Shown here piece by piece: positions 17,204-26,332 of a stretch of DNA of 64,000 bases. The number at the start of each line of letters is the position of its first letter. The first letter of the stretch is position 1. The position numbers and the translations under genes were made by a program. Below the pieces are notes generated by a model, which did not search any database, was not told the DNA's origin, and saw nothing but the letters and a program-made list of their open reading frames with translations. The stretch comes from Halosegnis marinus (GTDB lineage Archaea; Halobacteriota; Halobacteria; Halobacteriales; Haloarculaceae). The stretch spans positions 372,001-436,000 of the forward strand of contig NZ_CP119802.1 of assembly GCF_029338355.1 (NCBI RefSeq), written 5' to 3'.

Positions 17204-18172
17204 TCAGGCGGTGACGACGCCTTCCGCTTCGAGCAGCTCCTTGTACCGGTTACGGATGGTGACCTCGGAGATGTTGGCGACCTCGCTCACGTCCGACTGG
17301 GTCACCTTCTCGTTGCACAGCAGCGCGGCGGCGTAGACGGCCGCGGCCGCGAGGCCGACTGGGGACTTCCCGGAGAGGAGACCGTCCTCGCGGGCCGCCT
17401 TGATCAGCTTGCGCGCGCGGTTCTCGGCCTCGTCGGAGAGGTCGAGGTCGGAGGCGAACCGCGGGATGTAGCTCTCGGGGTCGGCCGGCGCGACCTCCAG
17501 GTTGAGCTCGCGGACGACGTAGCGGTACGTCCGGGTCAGCTCCATCTTGTCGATGCGCGACACCGTGTGGACCTCGTCGAGGCTCCGGGGGACGCCGGCC
17601 TGTCGCGCGGCGGCGTACACCGCCGCGGTGGCGACGCCCTCGATGGAGCGCCCGGGCAGGAGGTTCTCGTTGAGCGCACGGCGGTAGATGACGGAGGCCG
17701 TCTCGCGGACGTTCTCCGGCAGGCCGAGCGCGGAGCTCATGCGGTCGATCTCGCCGAGCGCCTGCTTGAGGTTGCGCTCCTTCGAGTCGCGGGTGCGGAA
17801 CCGCTCGTTCCAGGTGCGGAGCCGCTGCATCTTCTGGCGCTGCCGCGAGGACAGCGACTTGCCGTAGGCGTCCTTGTCCTGCCAGCCGATGTTCGTCGAG
17901 AGCCCCTTGTCGTGCATCATCTTCGTGGTCGGGGCGCCGACGCGGGACTTGTTGTCGCGGTCGGCGGCGTCGAACGCGCGCCACTCCGGCCCGCGGTCGA
18001 TGCTGTCCTCCTCGACGACGAGGCCGCACTCGCTGCAGACGGTCTCGCCGTGTTCGGTGTCGTTCTCGAGGCGGCCGCCGCACTCGGGGCAGACGTTCAC
18101 GTCCTCGCTCTCGCTCTCGCGGGACTGTTCCGTCTCGGGTCGCTCGTGGGTTCGGATGTCTGTTTCGCTCAT
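17204..18172 (-). CDS. tfb: Transcription initiation factor TFB, canonical
   Basis: A TFIIB orthologue of 322 residues that binds TBP-TATA and recruits RNA polymerase. The N-terminal zinc ribbon has all four ligands (C28, C31, C46, C49). The B-finger/linker region (RGPEWRAF, SRVGAPTT, then STNIGWQDKDAYG) follows, then two cyclin-like repeats (about 125-215 and 220-315) ending in the recognition helix of a helix-turn-helix (DVSEVANISEVTIRNRYKEL). The ATG at 18172 is followed by the usual acidic leader. Compare the zinc-less paralogue at 62091. Confidence 0.96.
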   Translation of the reverse strand: MSETDIRTHERPETEQSRESESEDVNVCPECGGRLENDTEHGETVCSECGLVVEEDSIDRGPEWRAFDAADRDNKSRVGAPTTKMMHDKGLSTNIGWQDKDAYGKSLSSRQRQKMQRLRTWNERFRTRDSKERNLKQALGEIDRMSSALGLPENVRETASVIYRRALNENLLPGRSIEGVATAAVYAAARQAGVPRSLDEVHTVSRIDKMELTRTYRYVVRELNLEVAPADPESYIPRFASDLDLSDEAENRARKLIKAAREDGLLSGKSPVGLAAAAVYAAALLCNEKVTQSDVSEVANISEVTIRNRYKELLEAEGVVTA

Positions 18173-18261
18173 GGTGGGGACGGGATGCAACGGGCTACCG
18201 GGGGTCGGCTGGACGAAGAAAGCCGGCAGCGCGCTTGCTAACTCTCTGTAAGTGCGACAAC

Positions 18262-18270
18262 TATTTAAAC
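18262..18270 (-). promoter_or_regulatory. TATA box for tfb
   Basis: TATTTAAA-type box in GC-rich sequence, about 94 nt upstream of the tfb ATG. This implies an untranslated leader of roughly 65 nt, longer than for most genes here. Confidence 0.6.
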
Positions 18271-18401
18271 CTATCGCGGGCGTGCATCGCTCTAGCCCGC
18301 ACAGACGGCGGTTTCGGCCGATTTTACACGGATGTGCATATCCCGGCTCGTCGTCATCGGCTGTGATGAACAATAATAAAGGTTCCTTCGGAAACGCCCG
18401 C

Positions 18402-19691
18402 CTACTCCTCGACGATGAACCCGGCGGCCACCTCCCGGACCTCGCTCATCGACATCGGCTCGTCGACGCCGTCCGGGAACGGCGACCCCTCGTTGAGTTC
18501 GTTGAGGAAGGCGGCGTGGCGCGCCTCGACGCTGTGGATGCCGATGGCCGCGGAGAACACCGCGTCGGCCGACACCGTCGGCGCGGCACCCTTGTACGCC
18601 GCGACCCCCGTGTTCTCCAGGGCCCGCGCGACCCCGAGGAACTCGCTCGGCGTCTCGTACCCGAAGTCGTAGGTCGCCTCCTCGACGGGCGTGCCGCCGA
18701 GGTCCTGGACCGTCGCCGTGATGGCGTCCACGTGCGCCCGCTCGTGGGCGCCCACCGTCCGTAGGTGGTCGGGGACGGCCTCGCGCACCGAGGCGTCGAG
18801 GGAGGCCAACACGTCGGCGTTCGCCACCTCCTCGTCGGTGAAGCCGGCGAGGCCGTCGCGGTAGAAGGCGTTCTCCAGGTGTTCGAGCGTCAGCGCGTAG
18901 TTCAGGACGTCCACGTCGCTCGTGTCGTTGTCGGCCTTGCGCGCCTGCTCGGGGCGGTCCTCGCCCGTCTCGTAGGCGCTCGGGTCCACCTCCGACGTGA
19001 CGAACTCCCCGGCGACCTCCAGCACCTCGCTCACGGACTGCGCCTCGTCCACCGCGTTCGGGTACGGCGAGGCGTCGTTCACGAGGTTCAGGAAGGCGGC
19101 GTGGCGCGCCTCCACGCTGTGAATGCCCGCCGCGGCGGCGAGCACGTCGTTGTTCACGACCTTCGGGGCGGCCCCCGCGTAGGCCGCGACCCCCGTGTTC
19201 TCCAGCGCGCGGGCCACGGCGAGGAACTCGCTCGGCGTCTCGTAGCCGAACTCGTACTCCCCCTCCTCGATGGGCGTGCCGCCGAGGTCCTCGACCGTCG
19301 CGGCGATAGCGTCCACGTGCGCCTGCTCGTGGGCACCGACTGTCCGCAGGTACTCGGGCACCTCGCGGCGGACCCGGTCGCCGAACCGGGAGAGCGTCTC
19401 CGCGCCGGCGATCTCGTCGTCGGAGAACTCCGCGAGCCCTTCCCGGTAGAAGGCGTTCTCCAGGTGTTCGAGCGTCAGCGCGTAGTTCAGGACGGGCACG
19501 TCGGGGGCGGCCATCGACGCCATGCCCTCCTCCGTCGGGGTGGCCGTCGCGTCCGTCCCGTCCGACCCGTTCATGCCGCTCATCCCCTCGGTGGGCGTGC
19601 CGTCGCCGCTCGAACAGCCGGCCAGTCCCGTCGCGCCGAGCGCCGCCGCCGCGGCGATGAACCGTCGTCGGCTCGTGTCGTCGGATGTCAT
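18402..19691 (-). CDS. Tat lipoprotein with two tandem ferritin-like domains
   Basis: A 429-residue secreted protein. The N-terminus has a twin-arginine motif (SRRRFI) and lipobox LAGC with C26, so it is a Tat-exported lipoprotein. After a Ser/Thr/Met-rich linker come two closely similar ferritin-like domains (about 70-215 and 262-405), each with LNYALTLEHLENAFY, GAHE.AHVDAI, FGYETPSEFL and IHSVEARHAAF. The Glu/His residues could form di-iron sites in both. Related bacterial and archaeal proteins are called ferritin-like domain or dessication-related proteins. Function unproven. Confidence 0.88.
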   Translation of the reverse strand: MTSDDTSRRRFIAAAAALGATGLAGCSSGDGTPTEGMSGMNGSDGTDATATPTEEGMASMAAPDVPVLNYALTLEHLENAFYREGLAEFSDDEIAGAETLSRFGDRVRREVPEYLRTVGAHEQAHVDAIAATVEDLGGTPIEEGEYEFGYETPSEFLAVARALENTGVAAYAGAAPKVVNNDVLAAAAGIHSVEARHAAFLNLVNDASPYPNAVDEAQSVSEVLEVAGEFVTSEVDPSAYETGEDRPEQARKADNDTSDVDVLNYALTLEHLENAFYRDGLAGFTDEEVANADVLASLDASVREAVPDHLRTVGAHERAHVDAITATVQDLGGTPVEEATYDFGYETPSEFLGVARALENTGVAAYKGAAPTVSADAVFSAAIGIHSVEARHAAFLNELNEGSPFPDGVDEPMSMSEVREVAAGFIVEE

Positions 19692-19861
19692 TCCACTCGG
19701 TCGAACCGCGAACGGACGTATAGCCATACGCCGAGTTCCGGCCGGCGTGGGGCCCGCTCCCGGGCCGGATGTGCCCCGAGGCTCACCCAAATCGGGGGCC
19801 GAGCCGCCGCTCCGGAAGCGAGAGAAGAGAAGTGCGCGCGGCTATCGGGTCGGCGACCGGG

Positions 19862-20173
19862 TCAGTCCCACGTGACCCACGTCAGGAACGCGAGGCCGCC
19901 GAACTGCGCCACCCGGAGCGCCGCCATCGCGAGCTGTGCCGGCGGGGGCACCTGCTGGGCGTTCGATATCCACCCGCTCAACTGCGGGTCGACGAGGAAG
20001 AAATACGCGGCCATCCCGTTCTCGCCGAGGAGGAACAGCGCGAACAGCAGGAGACCGAGCGTGTGTTTCGACCGCATGTCGGCGTAGTTCCGGCCCCAGA
20101 CGTACGCGAGCCCCGTCAGCAGTACGAGGTTCGCGAGGGTGAGTACCTGGAACAGCGTCACGAGCGCGGTCAT
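19862..20173 (-). CDS. Three-helix membrane protein, 103 aa
   Basis: Hydrophobic segments at about residues 3-25, 38-60 and 80-100, with a WGRNYADMRSKHTLG loop between the first two. No named family is recognised. It lies 65 nt downstream of a winged-helix regulator in the same direction, an arrangement that suggests joint control. A TATA-like GGTATAT sequence on the minus strand (about 20199-20207) sits 29 nt before the ATG. Confidence 0.75.
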   Translation of the reverse strand: MTALVTLFQVLTLANLVLLTGLAYVWGRNYADMRSKHTLGLLLFALFLLGENGMAAYFFLVDPQLSGWISNAQQVPPPAQLAMAALRVAQFGGLAFLTWVTWD

Positions 20174-20238
20174 CTACGGCCCCTTCCCCCCTCTCCCGGA
20201 TATACCCTTTCCCAAATCCGGCCGGAGTCGTCCGTCGG

Positions 20239-20511
20239 TCATACCTCCTCCATGATGGTCTCGATGGTGTCCCAGTGGGTGCGCGCGGCGTCCGTGACGA
20301 GGTACACCGCCCCGTAGTCGTCGCCCGAGTCGCGCACGATGTTGTTGTCCGCGAGCACGTCGAGGTGGTGGCGGACCGTCTTGTAGTCCAGGTCGAGGGC
20401 CTCCGCCAGCCTGTTGGCGTTGCGCGGCCGCTCGTCGAGCGCCCGGAGGATGCGAACGCGGTTCTTCCCCCCGCGCGTCCCCGTGAGTACGTACCAGAGG
20501 GACGCCTCCAT
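20239..20511 (-). CDS. Winged-helix transcriptional regulator (ArsR-like), 90 aa
   Basis: A single winged helix-turn-helix: KNRVRILRAL is helix 1, RPRNANRLAEAL helix 2, DLDYKTVRHHLDVL the recognition helix, and the wing is IVRDSGDDYGAVYLVTD. The C-terminal tail is acidic. There are no Cys ligands, so metal sensing is unlikely. It resembles the haloarchaeal ArsR-type regulators that sit beside small membrane proteins, here 19862-20173. Confidence 0.88.
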   Translation of the reverse strand: MEASLWYVLTGTRGGKNRVRILRALDERPRNANRLAEALDLDYKTVRHHLDVLADNNIVRDSGDDYGAVYLVTDAARTHWDTIETIMEEV

Positions 20512-20564
20512 TACCCGGGTATCTCACCCCGCCACCGTAAGCACACCGACGGACGCCGCGTCGG

Positions 20565-20795
20565 TCAGGCGGCGTCGCGGCGGTAGGTGACGGCGCTGTA
20601 GAGGATTATCCCGAGCGTCGTCACGCCGAACACCGCGGCGTCGATTGACCAGCCCTGTTCGAGCCCGTACAGCGCGTACGTCGCCGCGCCGAGCACGAAC
20701 GCGATTGCCCCGTGTTTCCACCGCAGCTGGACGGCTCGAACGACCGGGTTCGTGTCCGCGCCGAACTCCGAGCTTCCCGTGGTACTGTTGGACAT
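20565..20795 (-). CDS. Two-helix small membrane protein, 76 aa
   Basis: A hydrophilic N-terminus of about 25 residues is followed by a WKHGAIAFVLGAATYALYG helix and a second helix (DAAVFGVTTLGIILYSAV), then a basic tail (TYRRDAA), which predicts both ends in the cytoplasm. The family is not recognised. It is divergent from the RDD gene at 20868. Confidence 0.7.
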   Translation of the reverse strand: MSNSTTGSSEFGADTNPVVRAVQLRWKHGAIAFVLGAATYALYGLEQGWSIDAAVFGVTTLGIILYSAVTYRRDAA

Positions 20796-20867
20796 ACCGG
20801 GCCCTTCGCGGCCGGGGACGTAACTGTTGGGGACAGCCTCAAGGTCGCCCCCGTCGTCCGGTTCGCC

Positions 20868-21362
20868 ATGACGTGGGCGAGCCGTCTGCTCTCGGTGTAC
20901 CCGTCCCGGCCGGCCCCGGAGCCGGCGCTCGACAGCGTCGGCTCGCGAGCCGTGCTCGCGGACCGGGTCGCCGCGGCCGCGTTCGACCTGCTCGCCTGTC
21001 TCGTCGTCGTGGAGGCGCCGCTGTTGTGGATGGCCGACACCCTCACCGCGGGCGCGGTCGGCGACTCGCCGCTGTTCCTCCCGGTCGCGCTCGCCGCGGC
21101 CGCGCCGCTCGTCGTCACCTACTCGTTCGCCTTCGAGTGGCGGTACGCCCGCACCCCGGGGAAGGTGTGGCGCCGGCTGGTCGTCGTGGACGACGACGGC
21201 GACCCCTGCTCGCTGCGCGCGAGCGCGGTCCGGAACCTCCTGCGGTACGTGGACTACCTCGGCGTCCCGCCGGTCGTCGTGGGCACGCTCGCGGCGCTCA
21301 CGGGCGGCGGAAAGCGCGTCGGAGACAGGGCCGCGGGGACGGTCGTGGCGCGGTCGCGTTAG
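20868..21362 (+). CDS. RDD family membrane protein
   Basis: A 164-residue RDD-domain protein: the motif reads ADRVAAAAFDLLACL at the start, a second helix sits at about 60-85, TPGKVWRRLVVVDDDG is the conserved cytoplasmic loop, and a C-terminal helix ends in GDRAAGTVVARSR, the typical RDD tail. Some RDD proteins are Na+/H+ antiporters; most are unassigned. The ATG at 20868 is used because the longer frame overlaps the divergent gene. The end overlaps the ABC ATPase gene by 4 nt. Confidence 0.85.
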   Translation: MTWASRLLSVYPSRPAPEPALDSVGSRAVLADRVAAAAFDLLACLVVVEAPLLWMADTLTAGAVGDSPLFLPVALAAAAPLVVTYSFAFEWRYARTPGKVWRRLVVVDDDGDPCSLRASAVRNLLRYVDYLGVPPVVVGTLAALTGGGKRVGDRAAGTVVARSR

Positions 21363-22492
21363 GCCTTCGGCGTCCCCTTGCGGTTCTCGCGGACCGAGGT
21401 CGAGGAGCCGACCTGCTCGCCCGTCTCCGCGTCGAACACCATCACGTGCTCGGGGTCGAGCGCCAGCCCGTAGGTGTTCTTCCCGCCCACGAAGTCCGGG
21501 TGGGTGACGACCGTTATCTCGCCGAACGGCGTGTCGAAGAAGCTGTGCGTCGAGTCGCCGAGCGGCTCGTCGAGCAGGTGCTCGCCCTGGATGCCGTCGC
21601 CGCCCTCCGTCACCTCGATGTACTGCGGACGGATGCCGATACGCACCGACCGCCCGACGTAGGGGTCGAGCTCGCCGGTCGGTCGCGACAGCTCGTACTG
21701 GTGGTCGCCGACCGCGACCGTGACGCGACCCCCGTCGGCGGCGACGACCTCGCCGTCGAAGAACTGCGCGGTCGGCTGGCCGATGAAGCCGGCGACGAAC
21801 TCCGAGGCGGGGTCGTCGTACACCTCCTTCGGCGGGCCGACCTGTTCGAGTTCGCCGTCGTTCATCACCGCGACGCGGTCGGAGAGCGTCATCGCCTCCT
21901 CCTGGTCGTGGGTGACGTAGAGGACGGGACAGCCGATGCGTTCGGTGACCTGCTCGACGATGGGTCGGAGCTCGCGCTTCAGCTTCGCGTCGAGGTCGCT
22001 CATCGGCTCGTCGAACAGGAAGACGGTCGGGTCGCGCACGAGCGAGCGGCCGAGCGCGACGCGCTGCTGCTGACCGCCCGAGAGGCTCGCGGGCGACTTG
22101 TCCAGCTGGTCGGTTATCTGGAGCAGCTCCGCGGCCTCGTCGACCTTGGCGTACCGCTGCTCCTTCGACTCGCCGGCGATCTTCAGCCCGTAGGCCATGT
22201 TGTCCCGGACCGTCATGTGCGGGTACAGCGCGATGTCCTGGAACAGCAGGGCGATGTCGCGCTGCTGGGGCGGCAGGTCCGTCACGTCACGGTTGCCGAA
22301 CGTGATGGTACCGCCCGTCGGGGTGTCGAGCCCGGAAACGCACCGGAGCGTCGTCGTCTTGCCACAGCCGGAGGGACCGACGAGGGTGACGAACTCCCCG
22401 TCGGCGATGGTGAGGTCGATACCGTCCACGGCGACGACGGCGTCGCTGCCGTCGCCGAACACGCGGCTTACGTTGTCGAGGGTGACTGTCAT
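21359..22492 (-). CDS. ABC transporter ATP-binding protein (MalK/UgpC type)
   Basis: A 377-residue ATPase of a CUT1-type importer. Walker A GPSGCGKTT is at 39-47, signature LSGGQQQ at 137-143, Walker B LFDEP at 159-163, and the H-loop is in VTHDQEEA. The last ~140 residues form the OB-fold/TOBE domain typical of MalK, UgpC and MsmK. The ATG overlaps the permease stop (ATGA). It powers the two permeases encoded just upstream. Substrate class is probably a sugar, sugar-alcohol or glycerol-phosphate; there are no catabolic genes nearby to decide. Confidence 0.95.
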   Translation of the reverse strand: MTVTLDNVSRVFGDGSDAVVAVDGIDLTIADGEFVTLVGPSGCGKTTTLRCVSGLDTPTGGTITFGNRDVTDLPPQQRDIALLFQDIALYPHMTVRDNMAYGLKIAGESKEQRYAKVDEAAELLQITDQLDKSPASLSGGQQQRVALGRSLVRDPTVFLFDEPMSDLDAKLKRELRPIVEQVTERIGCPVLYVTHDQEEAMTLSDRVAVMNDGELEQVGPPKEVYDDPASEFVAGFIGQPTAQFFDGEVVAADGGRVTVAVGDHQYELSRPTGELDPYVGRSVRIGIRPQYIEVTEGGDGIQGEHLLDEPLGDSTHSFFDTPFGEITVVTHPDFVGGKNTYGLALDPEHVMVFDAETGEQVGSSTSVRENRKGTPKA

Positions 22493-23364
22493 AGTGAACG
22501 TATCTGGAAGCCTTTCAGCAGGTAGCTCTGTAGGAAGTACGCGAACAGCAGCGGCGGAATCGTCGTGAGCATCGACGCGGCCATCGCGTCGCCCCACGGC
22601 GCGCCGTACCCCTGATTGATGAGCCGGAAGATGCCGGGCGCGAACGTCGTCGCCTGGTTGTCCGGCAGCAGGATGTCCGCGAAGGTGAAGTCGTTCCACG
22701 CCAGCGCGAACGCGAACAGCGCCGACGCGATGATGGCCGGCTGGGTCTGCGGAACGATGACGTCGCGGAACCCCTCCCACCGGCTCGCGCCGGCGACCCA
22801 CGCCGACTCCTCCATCGCCTCCGGGATGGTCTGGATGTACTTCCACATCAGCCACACGGAGAACGGCATGGAGATAGCCGTCAGCGTGATGATGAGCCCG
22901 ACCCGCGTGTTGAGCAGGCCGATCCGCGAGTAGATGAGGTACAGCGGCAGCCCCAGCACGATGGGGCTGAACATGTACCCGAACAGCAGGAACCGCGCGA
23001 AGTTCTCCTTGTGGCCGAACTCGACGCGCGCCAGCCCGTAGCCGGCGATGAGCGAGACGACGACCACGAGGACGATGGTCCCGAGCGTGACGATGGCGCT
23101 GTTGAACAGGTACAGCGCCACCTCGCCGGTGAGCACCGTTCCCCAGTGCTCCAGCGAGAAGTACTCGAAGGGGAGCCACGTGATCTGTGACCGCCCCTCG
23201 ACCGTCTTCAGCGACGACTGGAGCATCCAGTAGACGGGGAACATGATCAGCACGAAGAACAGCGCCGCGCTGACCGACAACAGCCCCTGGTAGAGCCGGT
23301 CCGCCGTGCGGAAGTCGAGCCCGAACACGCCGCGGATGTCGTCGTGGTCCGTGTCGGTGCTCAT
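22489..23364 (-). CDS. ABC transporter permease (MalG/UgpE type)
   Basis: A 291-residue inner-membrane subunit with six helices. The EAA coupling loop reads EESAWVAGASRWEGFRDVIVP, which contacts the ATPase. The N-terminal helix and RVEFGHKENFARFLLFGYM segment fit binding-protein-dependent sugar permeases. It overlaps its neighbours by 4 nt on both sides (ATGA junctions), so it is tightly coupled with the MalF-type permease and the ATPase. Confidence 0.95.
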   Translation of the reverse strand: MSTDTDHDDIRGVFGLDFRTADRLYQGLLSVSAALFFVLIMFPVYWMLQSSLKTVEGRSQITWLPFEYFSLEHWGTVLTGEVALYLFNSAIVTLGTIVLVVVVSLIAGYGLARVEFGHKENFARFLLFGYMFSPIVLGLPLYLIYSRIGLLNTRVGLIITLTAISMPFSVWLMWKYIQTIPEAMEESAWVAGASRWEGFRDVIVPQTQPAIIASALFAFALAWNDFTFADILLPDNQATTFAPGIFRLINQGYGAPWGDAMAASMLTTIPPLLFAYFLQSYLLKGFQIRSL

Positions 23365-24302
23365 GTGTCCACCTCGTCGCTGGGGTTGAACACCTGGAAG
23401 TACGCGATGCCCCCGACCACGAGGAACAGGAACATCACGACCGCCATCGCGTTGGCGAGTCCGAAGTTCTGTGCGTTGTACGCCTCGCGGTAGGCGAGCA
23501 CCGGCAGGGTCGTCGTCGCGTAGCCGGGGCCGCCCTCGGTGAGCGTCCAGATGAGGTCGAACTTGTTGAACATGAAGATGGAGCGGAGCAGGACCGCGAC
23601 GAGGATGACGCCCTGTATCCGGGGGAGCGTCACGTCGCGGAACATCTCCCACTTGTTCGCGCCGCACACCTTCGCGGCCTCGTAGAACCGCTGCGGAATC
23701 GAGCGGAGCTGTGCGAGCGTGAAGATGGTGATGAACACCGAGAACTTCCACGTCCCCACGAGGACGACGATGGGCATCGCGAGGTCGTTCTGGCCGAGCG
23801 CGAACTCGGTCGGCTCCCAGATGCCGAGCCACTCGGAGCCGATCATGTGGAGGACGCCGTACTGCGTGTTGAGCATGAACAGCGTCATCAGCGTCACCAC
23901 GATGGTCGGGATGAGGTACGCCGTGAACACGACCGCCGTGATGATCTTCTGACCGCGCCGGATGCGGTTGAGCGTCATCGCCATCCACAGGCCGACGACG
24001 AGCTGGAGCACCGTCGAGCCGACCATGAAGATGACGCCGCGGCCGAGCGAGCCCCAGAAGCGGTCGACCTCGAACACGCGCCCGTAGTTCTCCAGGCCGA
24101 TCCACGTCCAGTTGGGGTTGAGCAGCGGTATCTCGTGGAGCGAGGCGTACACCGCGAAGCCGACCGGGATGATGGAGACGACGAGGTACAACAGGATGAC
24201 GGGCAGCACGGAGCCGATGCCCAGAAGCGTCTCCGAGTCCACCGGCAGCCGGTCGAGCGACAGCCCGGGTGCCCGGTCCCCCTCGACCGTCTCGCCCGCC
24301 AC
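23361..24302 (-). CDS. ABC transporter permease (MalF/UgpA type)
   Basis: A 313-residue permease with six to seven helices and the EAA loop YEAAKVCGANKWEMFRDVTLP. The WTWIGLENYGRVFEVDRFW segment is typical of CUT1 family partner permeases. It starts with GTG at 24302, 32 nt after the binding-protein stop, so it belongs to the same transcript. It pairs with the 22489-23364 subunit to form the channel. Confidence 0.95.
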   Translation of the reverse strand: MAGETVEGDRAPGLSLDRLPVDSETLLGIGSVLPVILLYLVVSIIPVGFAVYASLHEIPLLNPNWTWIGLENYGRVFEVDRFWGSLGRGVIFMVGSTVLQLVVGLWMAMTLNRIRRGQKIITAVVFTAYLIPTIVVTLMTLFMLNTQYGVLHMIGSEWLGIWEPTEFALGQNDLAMPIVVLVGTWKFSVFITIFTLAQLRSIPQRFYEAAKVCGANKWEMFRDVTLPRIQGVILVAVLLRSIFMFNKFDLIWTLTEGGPGYATTTLPVLAYREAYNAQNFGLANAMAVVMFLFLVVGGIAYFQVFNPSDEVDT

Positions 24303-24334
24303 TCAGACCACCTCCGCGGTCGGATAGCCCCGGT

Positions 24335-25840
24335 TCATCGCCCGAGCAGGTCCCGTGCCTCTTCGACGATCTCGTTCGCGCGCTCGCGACCGTACTCGAA
24401 CGCCTCCTGCGGCGTCGCCGTGTCCGTCACGACGCGGTTGACCATCTCCGCCTGGTGGAAGAAGCGGTAGTAGTAGACGCCGACCGGGCTGTTGGTGAGC
24501 GTCCCGGGGGTGTCGTTGTTGCCGTACCGCTCGGGGAGGATCTCGTTCGCGACGGTGTCGAGGTCCTCCAGCAGGTTCGGGTACTCCTGGAACAGCGGGT
24601 AGTTCCGGAACGCGTCGGAGTCGATGATGTTCTCGTAGGCGGGCAGGAACCGCGTCGGCTCCGTCTCGTACATGTTGGCGGCGCGCTGCTGGTCGCCGGC
24701 GTACAGGTACTCCAGCATCGCCTTCCCGCCCTGGACGTTCGCGTTGGAGAACACGTGGTGGCCGTCCATCGTCGGGTTCGCCAGTTCGGAGTCCTCGACG
24801 CCGATGCCGCCCTCCTCCCACAGCGGCATCGCGGCGACGCCGGTGTTCTCGGCGATGGCCCCGACGCCGGCGGCCGCGGCGACGCCGCCGGGCCACTGGT
24901 TCAGGTTGTACTGCTGGGCGAACTGGCCGCTTGCCCAGTTGCGCAGCGAGGTCCCCCAACCGATGCCGGTCGGGTCCGCGGAGTACTGCGACAGCTCGTT
25001 GAAGTACTCCAGCAGCGTGACGATCTCCTCCTCGTACTGGTCGTACAGCACCTCGACCTCGGCGGTCGAGAGGTCGTCCGCGTCGGGGTTCACGAAGCCG
25101 AGCTCCGAGGCCCCCATGTTCGCGAGGAACGTCTGGAACTCGTCGTGGGCCTTGCCGGTCTTCTGGCCCGCGAGCCCGTAGCCGCGGATGTCCATGTCGG
25201 ACTCGTCGATGATACGGGCGTTCTCCAGCAGCTCCTGGAACGAGGAGGGCACCTCCAGCCCGAGTTCGTCGTACACGTCCGTCCGGTAGACGAACGTCCC
25301 GACGTACGCGCCGTGGGGGAGCTCCCAGTAGTCCTCGCCCTCGTGGTACGGCGAGGAGACGAGTTCGCCGCTGGTCTCCTCGGCGGCCGAAACCACGTCG
25401 CCGACGTTGGCGAGGCCGCCGTTCGCGTACACGTCGCCGATCTGTTCGAACGTCGAGGAGTTCAGCTCCGGCGGGTCGCCCGACTGGATGAGGTTCGCGA
25501 GCCGACTCTCCTGGCCGCCCGAGAAGGAGGAGTACTCCATCCGGACGGAGTAGTTCGTCGAGTCCTCGAAGCCGGGGACGAGGGTGTCCTCCCACTTCGC
25601 CTGCCACGCCTCGTTGTTGTAGTCGGTGAGGAAGTGGACCTCGCCACCGGGGGTCTGCGTGCCGCCGCCGCCTCCGCCGCCTCCGCCGCCTCCGCCGCCG
25701 TCGTTGTTGTTGTCGCCGCCCGAGCAGCCGGCGAGGCCGGCGACGCCCATCGCGCCGGCGGCAGCCAGCGCCTGTCGCCTGCTGAGCGACCAGTCGTCGT
25801 CCACGTCGTTCGGGACCGCGTCCGAGTCATTATCTACCAT
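24335..25840 (-). CDS. ABC transporter substrate-binding lipoprotein
   Basis: A 501-residue family 1 extracellular binding protein. The Tat motif is LSRRQAL (R21-R22) with lipobox LAGC (C39), so it is exported folded and lipid-anchored. A 13-Gly linker (48-60) leads to the two-lobe binding domain. It is the first gene of the importer operon 25840 to 21359. The ATG at 25840 is preferred over one at 25867 because the TATA box at 25868-25876 would lie at the second site and gives a leaderless start at about 25840. Substrate unknown. Confidence 0.93.
   Translation of the reverse strand: MVDNDSDAVPNDVDDDWSLSRRQALAAAGAMGVAGLAGCSGGDNNNDGGGGGGGGGGGGGTQTPGGEVHFLTDYNNEAWQAKWEDTLVPGFEDSTNYSVRMEYSSFSGGQESRLANLIQSGDPPELNSSTFEQIGDVYANGGLANVGDVVSAAEETSGELVSSPYHEGEDYWELPHGAYVGTFVYRTDVYDELGLEVPSSFQELLENARIIDESDMDIRGYGLAGQKTGKAHDEFQTFLANMGASELGFVNPDADDLSTAEVEVLYDQYEEEIVTLLEYFNELSQYSADPTGIGWGTSLRNWASGQFAQQYNLNQWPGGVAAAAGVGAIAENTGVAAMPLWEEGGIGVEDSELANPTMDGHHVFSNANVQGGKAMLEYLYAGDQQRAANMYETEPTRFLPAYENIIDSDAFRNYPLFQEYPNLLEDLDTVANEILPERYGNNDTPGTLTNSPVGVYYYRFFHQAEMVNRVVTDTATPQEAFEYGRERANEIVEEARDLLGR
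25661..25699 (-). repeat. Glycine-codon run in the binding protein
   Basis: Thirteen consecutive Gly codons, mostly GGC/GGA in a period-6 pattern, between the lipobox and the ligand-binding domain. A low-complexity tether, prone to length change. Confidence 0.85.
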
Positions 25841-25867
25841 GGTCGTCCAGTCATGATTATTCGACAT

Positions 25868-25876
25868 TAATAAATC
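25868..25876 (-). promoter_or_regulatory. TATA box for the ABC importer operon
   Basis: On the minus strand this reads ATTTATTAA, about 31 nt upstream of the ATG at 25840. The region 25841-25973 is clearly AT-richer than the surroundings. Confidence 0.65.
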
Positions 25877-25973
25877 TATGGAGTATTGTTCGTGAAACGG
25901 CAGTTCTTCCTTACCAACGTAAACCCCAGATAGAATCCCGGCTACCGATGGTTCGTAGAAACCCGGGGTCAGT

Positions 25974-26258
25974 TTATACCGTGAAGAGATGTCCGTCGGT
26001 CGGCACGTCGAACAGGCCGATTCGCGCGCCCGCGTCCAGCCACGCGTGCCCGTACGAGAACGCGGCCAGCGCGTTCACGGGGTCGTCGTGCTCGCGGAAG
26101 TGCCGGCCGTCGTCGAGATACGAGCGGGCCATCTCCTCGCACTCCGCGGCGGCCTCGCCGAGCGGCGAGTCCGGCGGCGGCGCGACCGTCGCTGCCTCCA
26201 GCGCCTCGGCGAGCAGGTCGCCGTAGCGGTCCGTCTTCTCCTCCAGGTCGGCCGGCAT
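25974..26258 (-). CDS. DUF357 family protein, 94 aa
   Basis: An archaeal helical-bundle protein: YGDLLAEALEAA, then a helix with EEMARSYLDDGRHF and AFSYGHAWLDAGARIGLF, matching the DUF357 domain. Function unknown. It is soluble, and the ATG at 26258 gives the normal family length. It is followed by the ABC importer operon 133 nt downstream, but that operon has its own promoter. Confidence 0.85.
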   Translation of the reverse strand: MPADLEEKTDRYGDLLAEALEAATVAPPPDSPLGEAAAECEEMARSYLDDGRHFREHDDPVNALAAFSYGHAWLDAGARIGLFDVPTDGHLFTV

Positions 26259-26332
26259 GGGCGCGCTTGTCCGCCCCGCCGCTTCACGGTTCCGGCGCGC
26301 GGTCGGTCGTCTCCCCCGCCCGGGGGCGCAAG

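Noticed and set aside
25841-25867. Upstream ATG at 25867 for the ABC binding protein
   Set aside because: It lies on the TATA box; a leaderless start at 25840 fits better and keeps a normal Tat signal.
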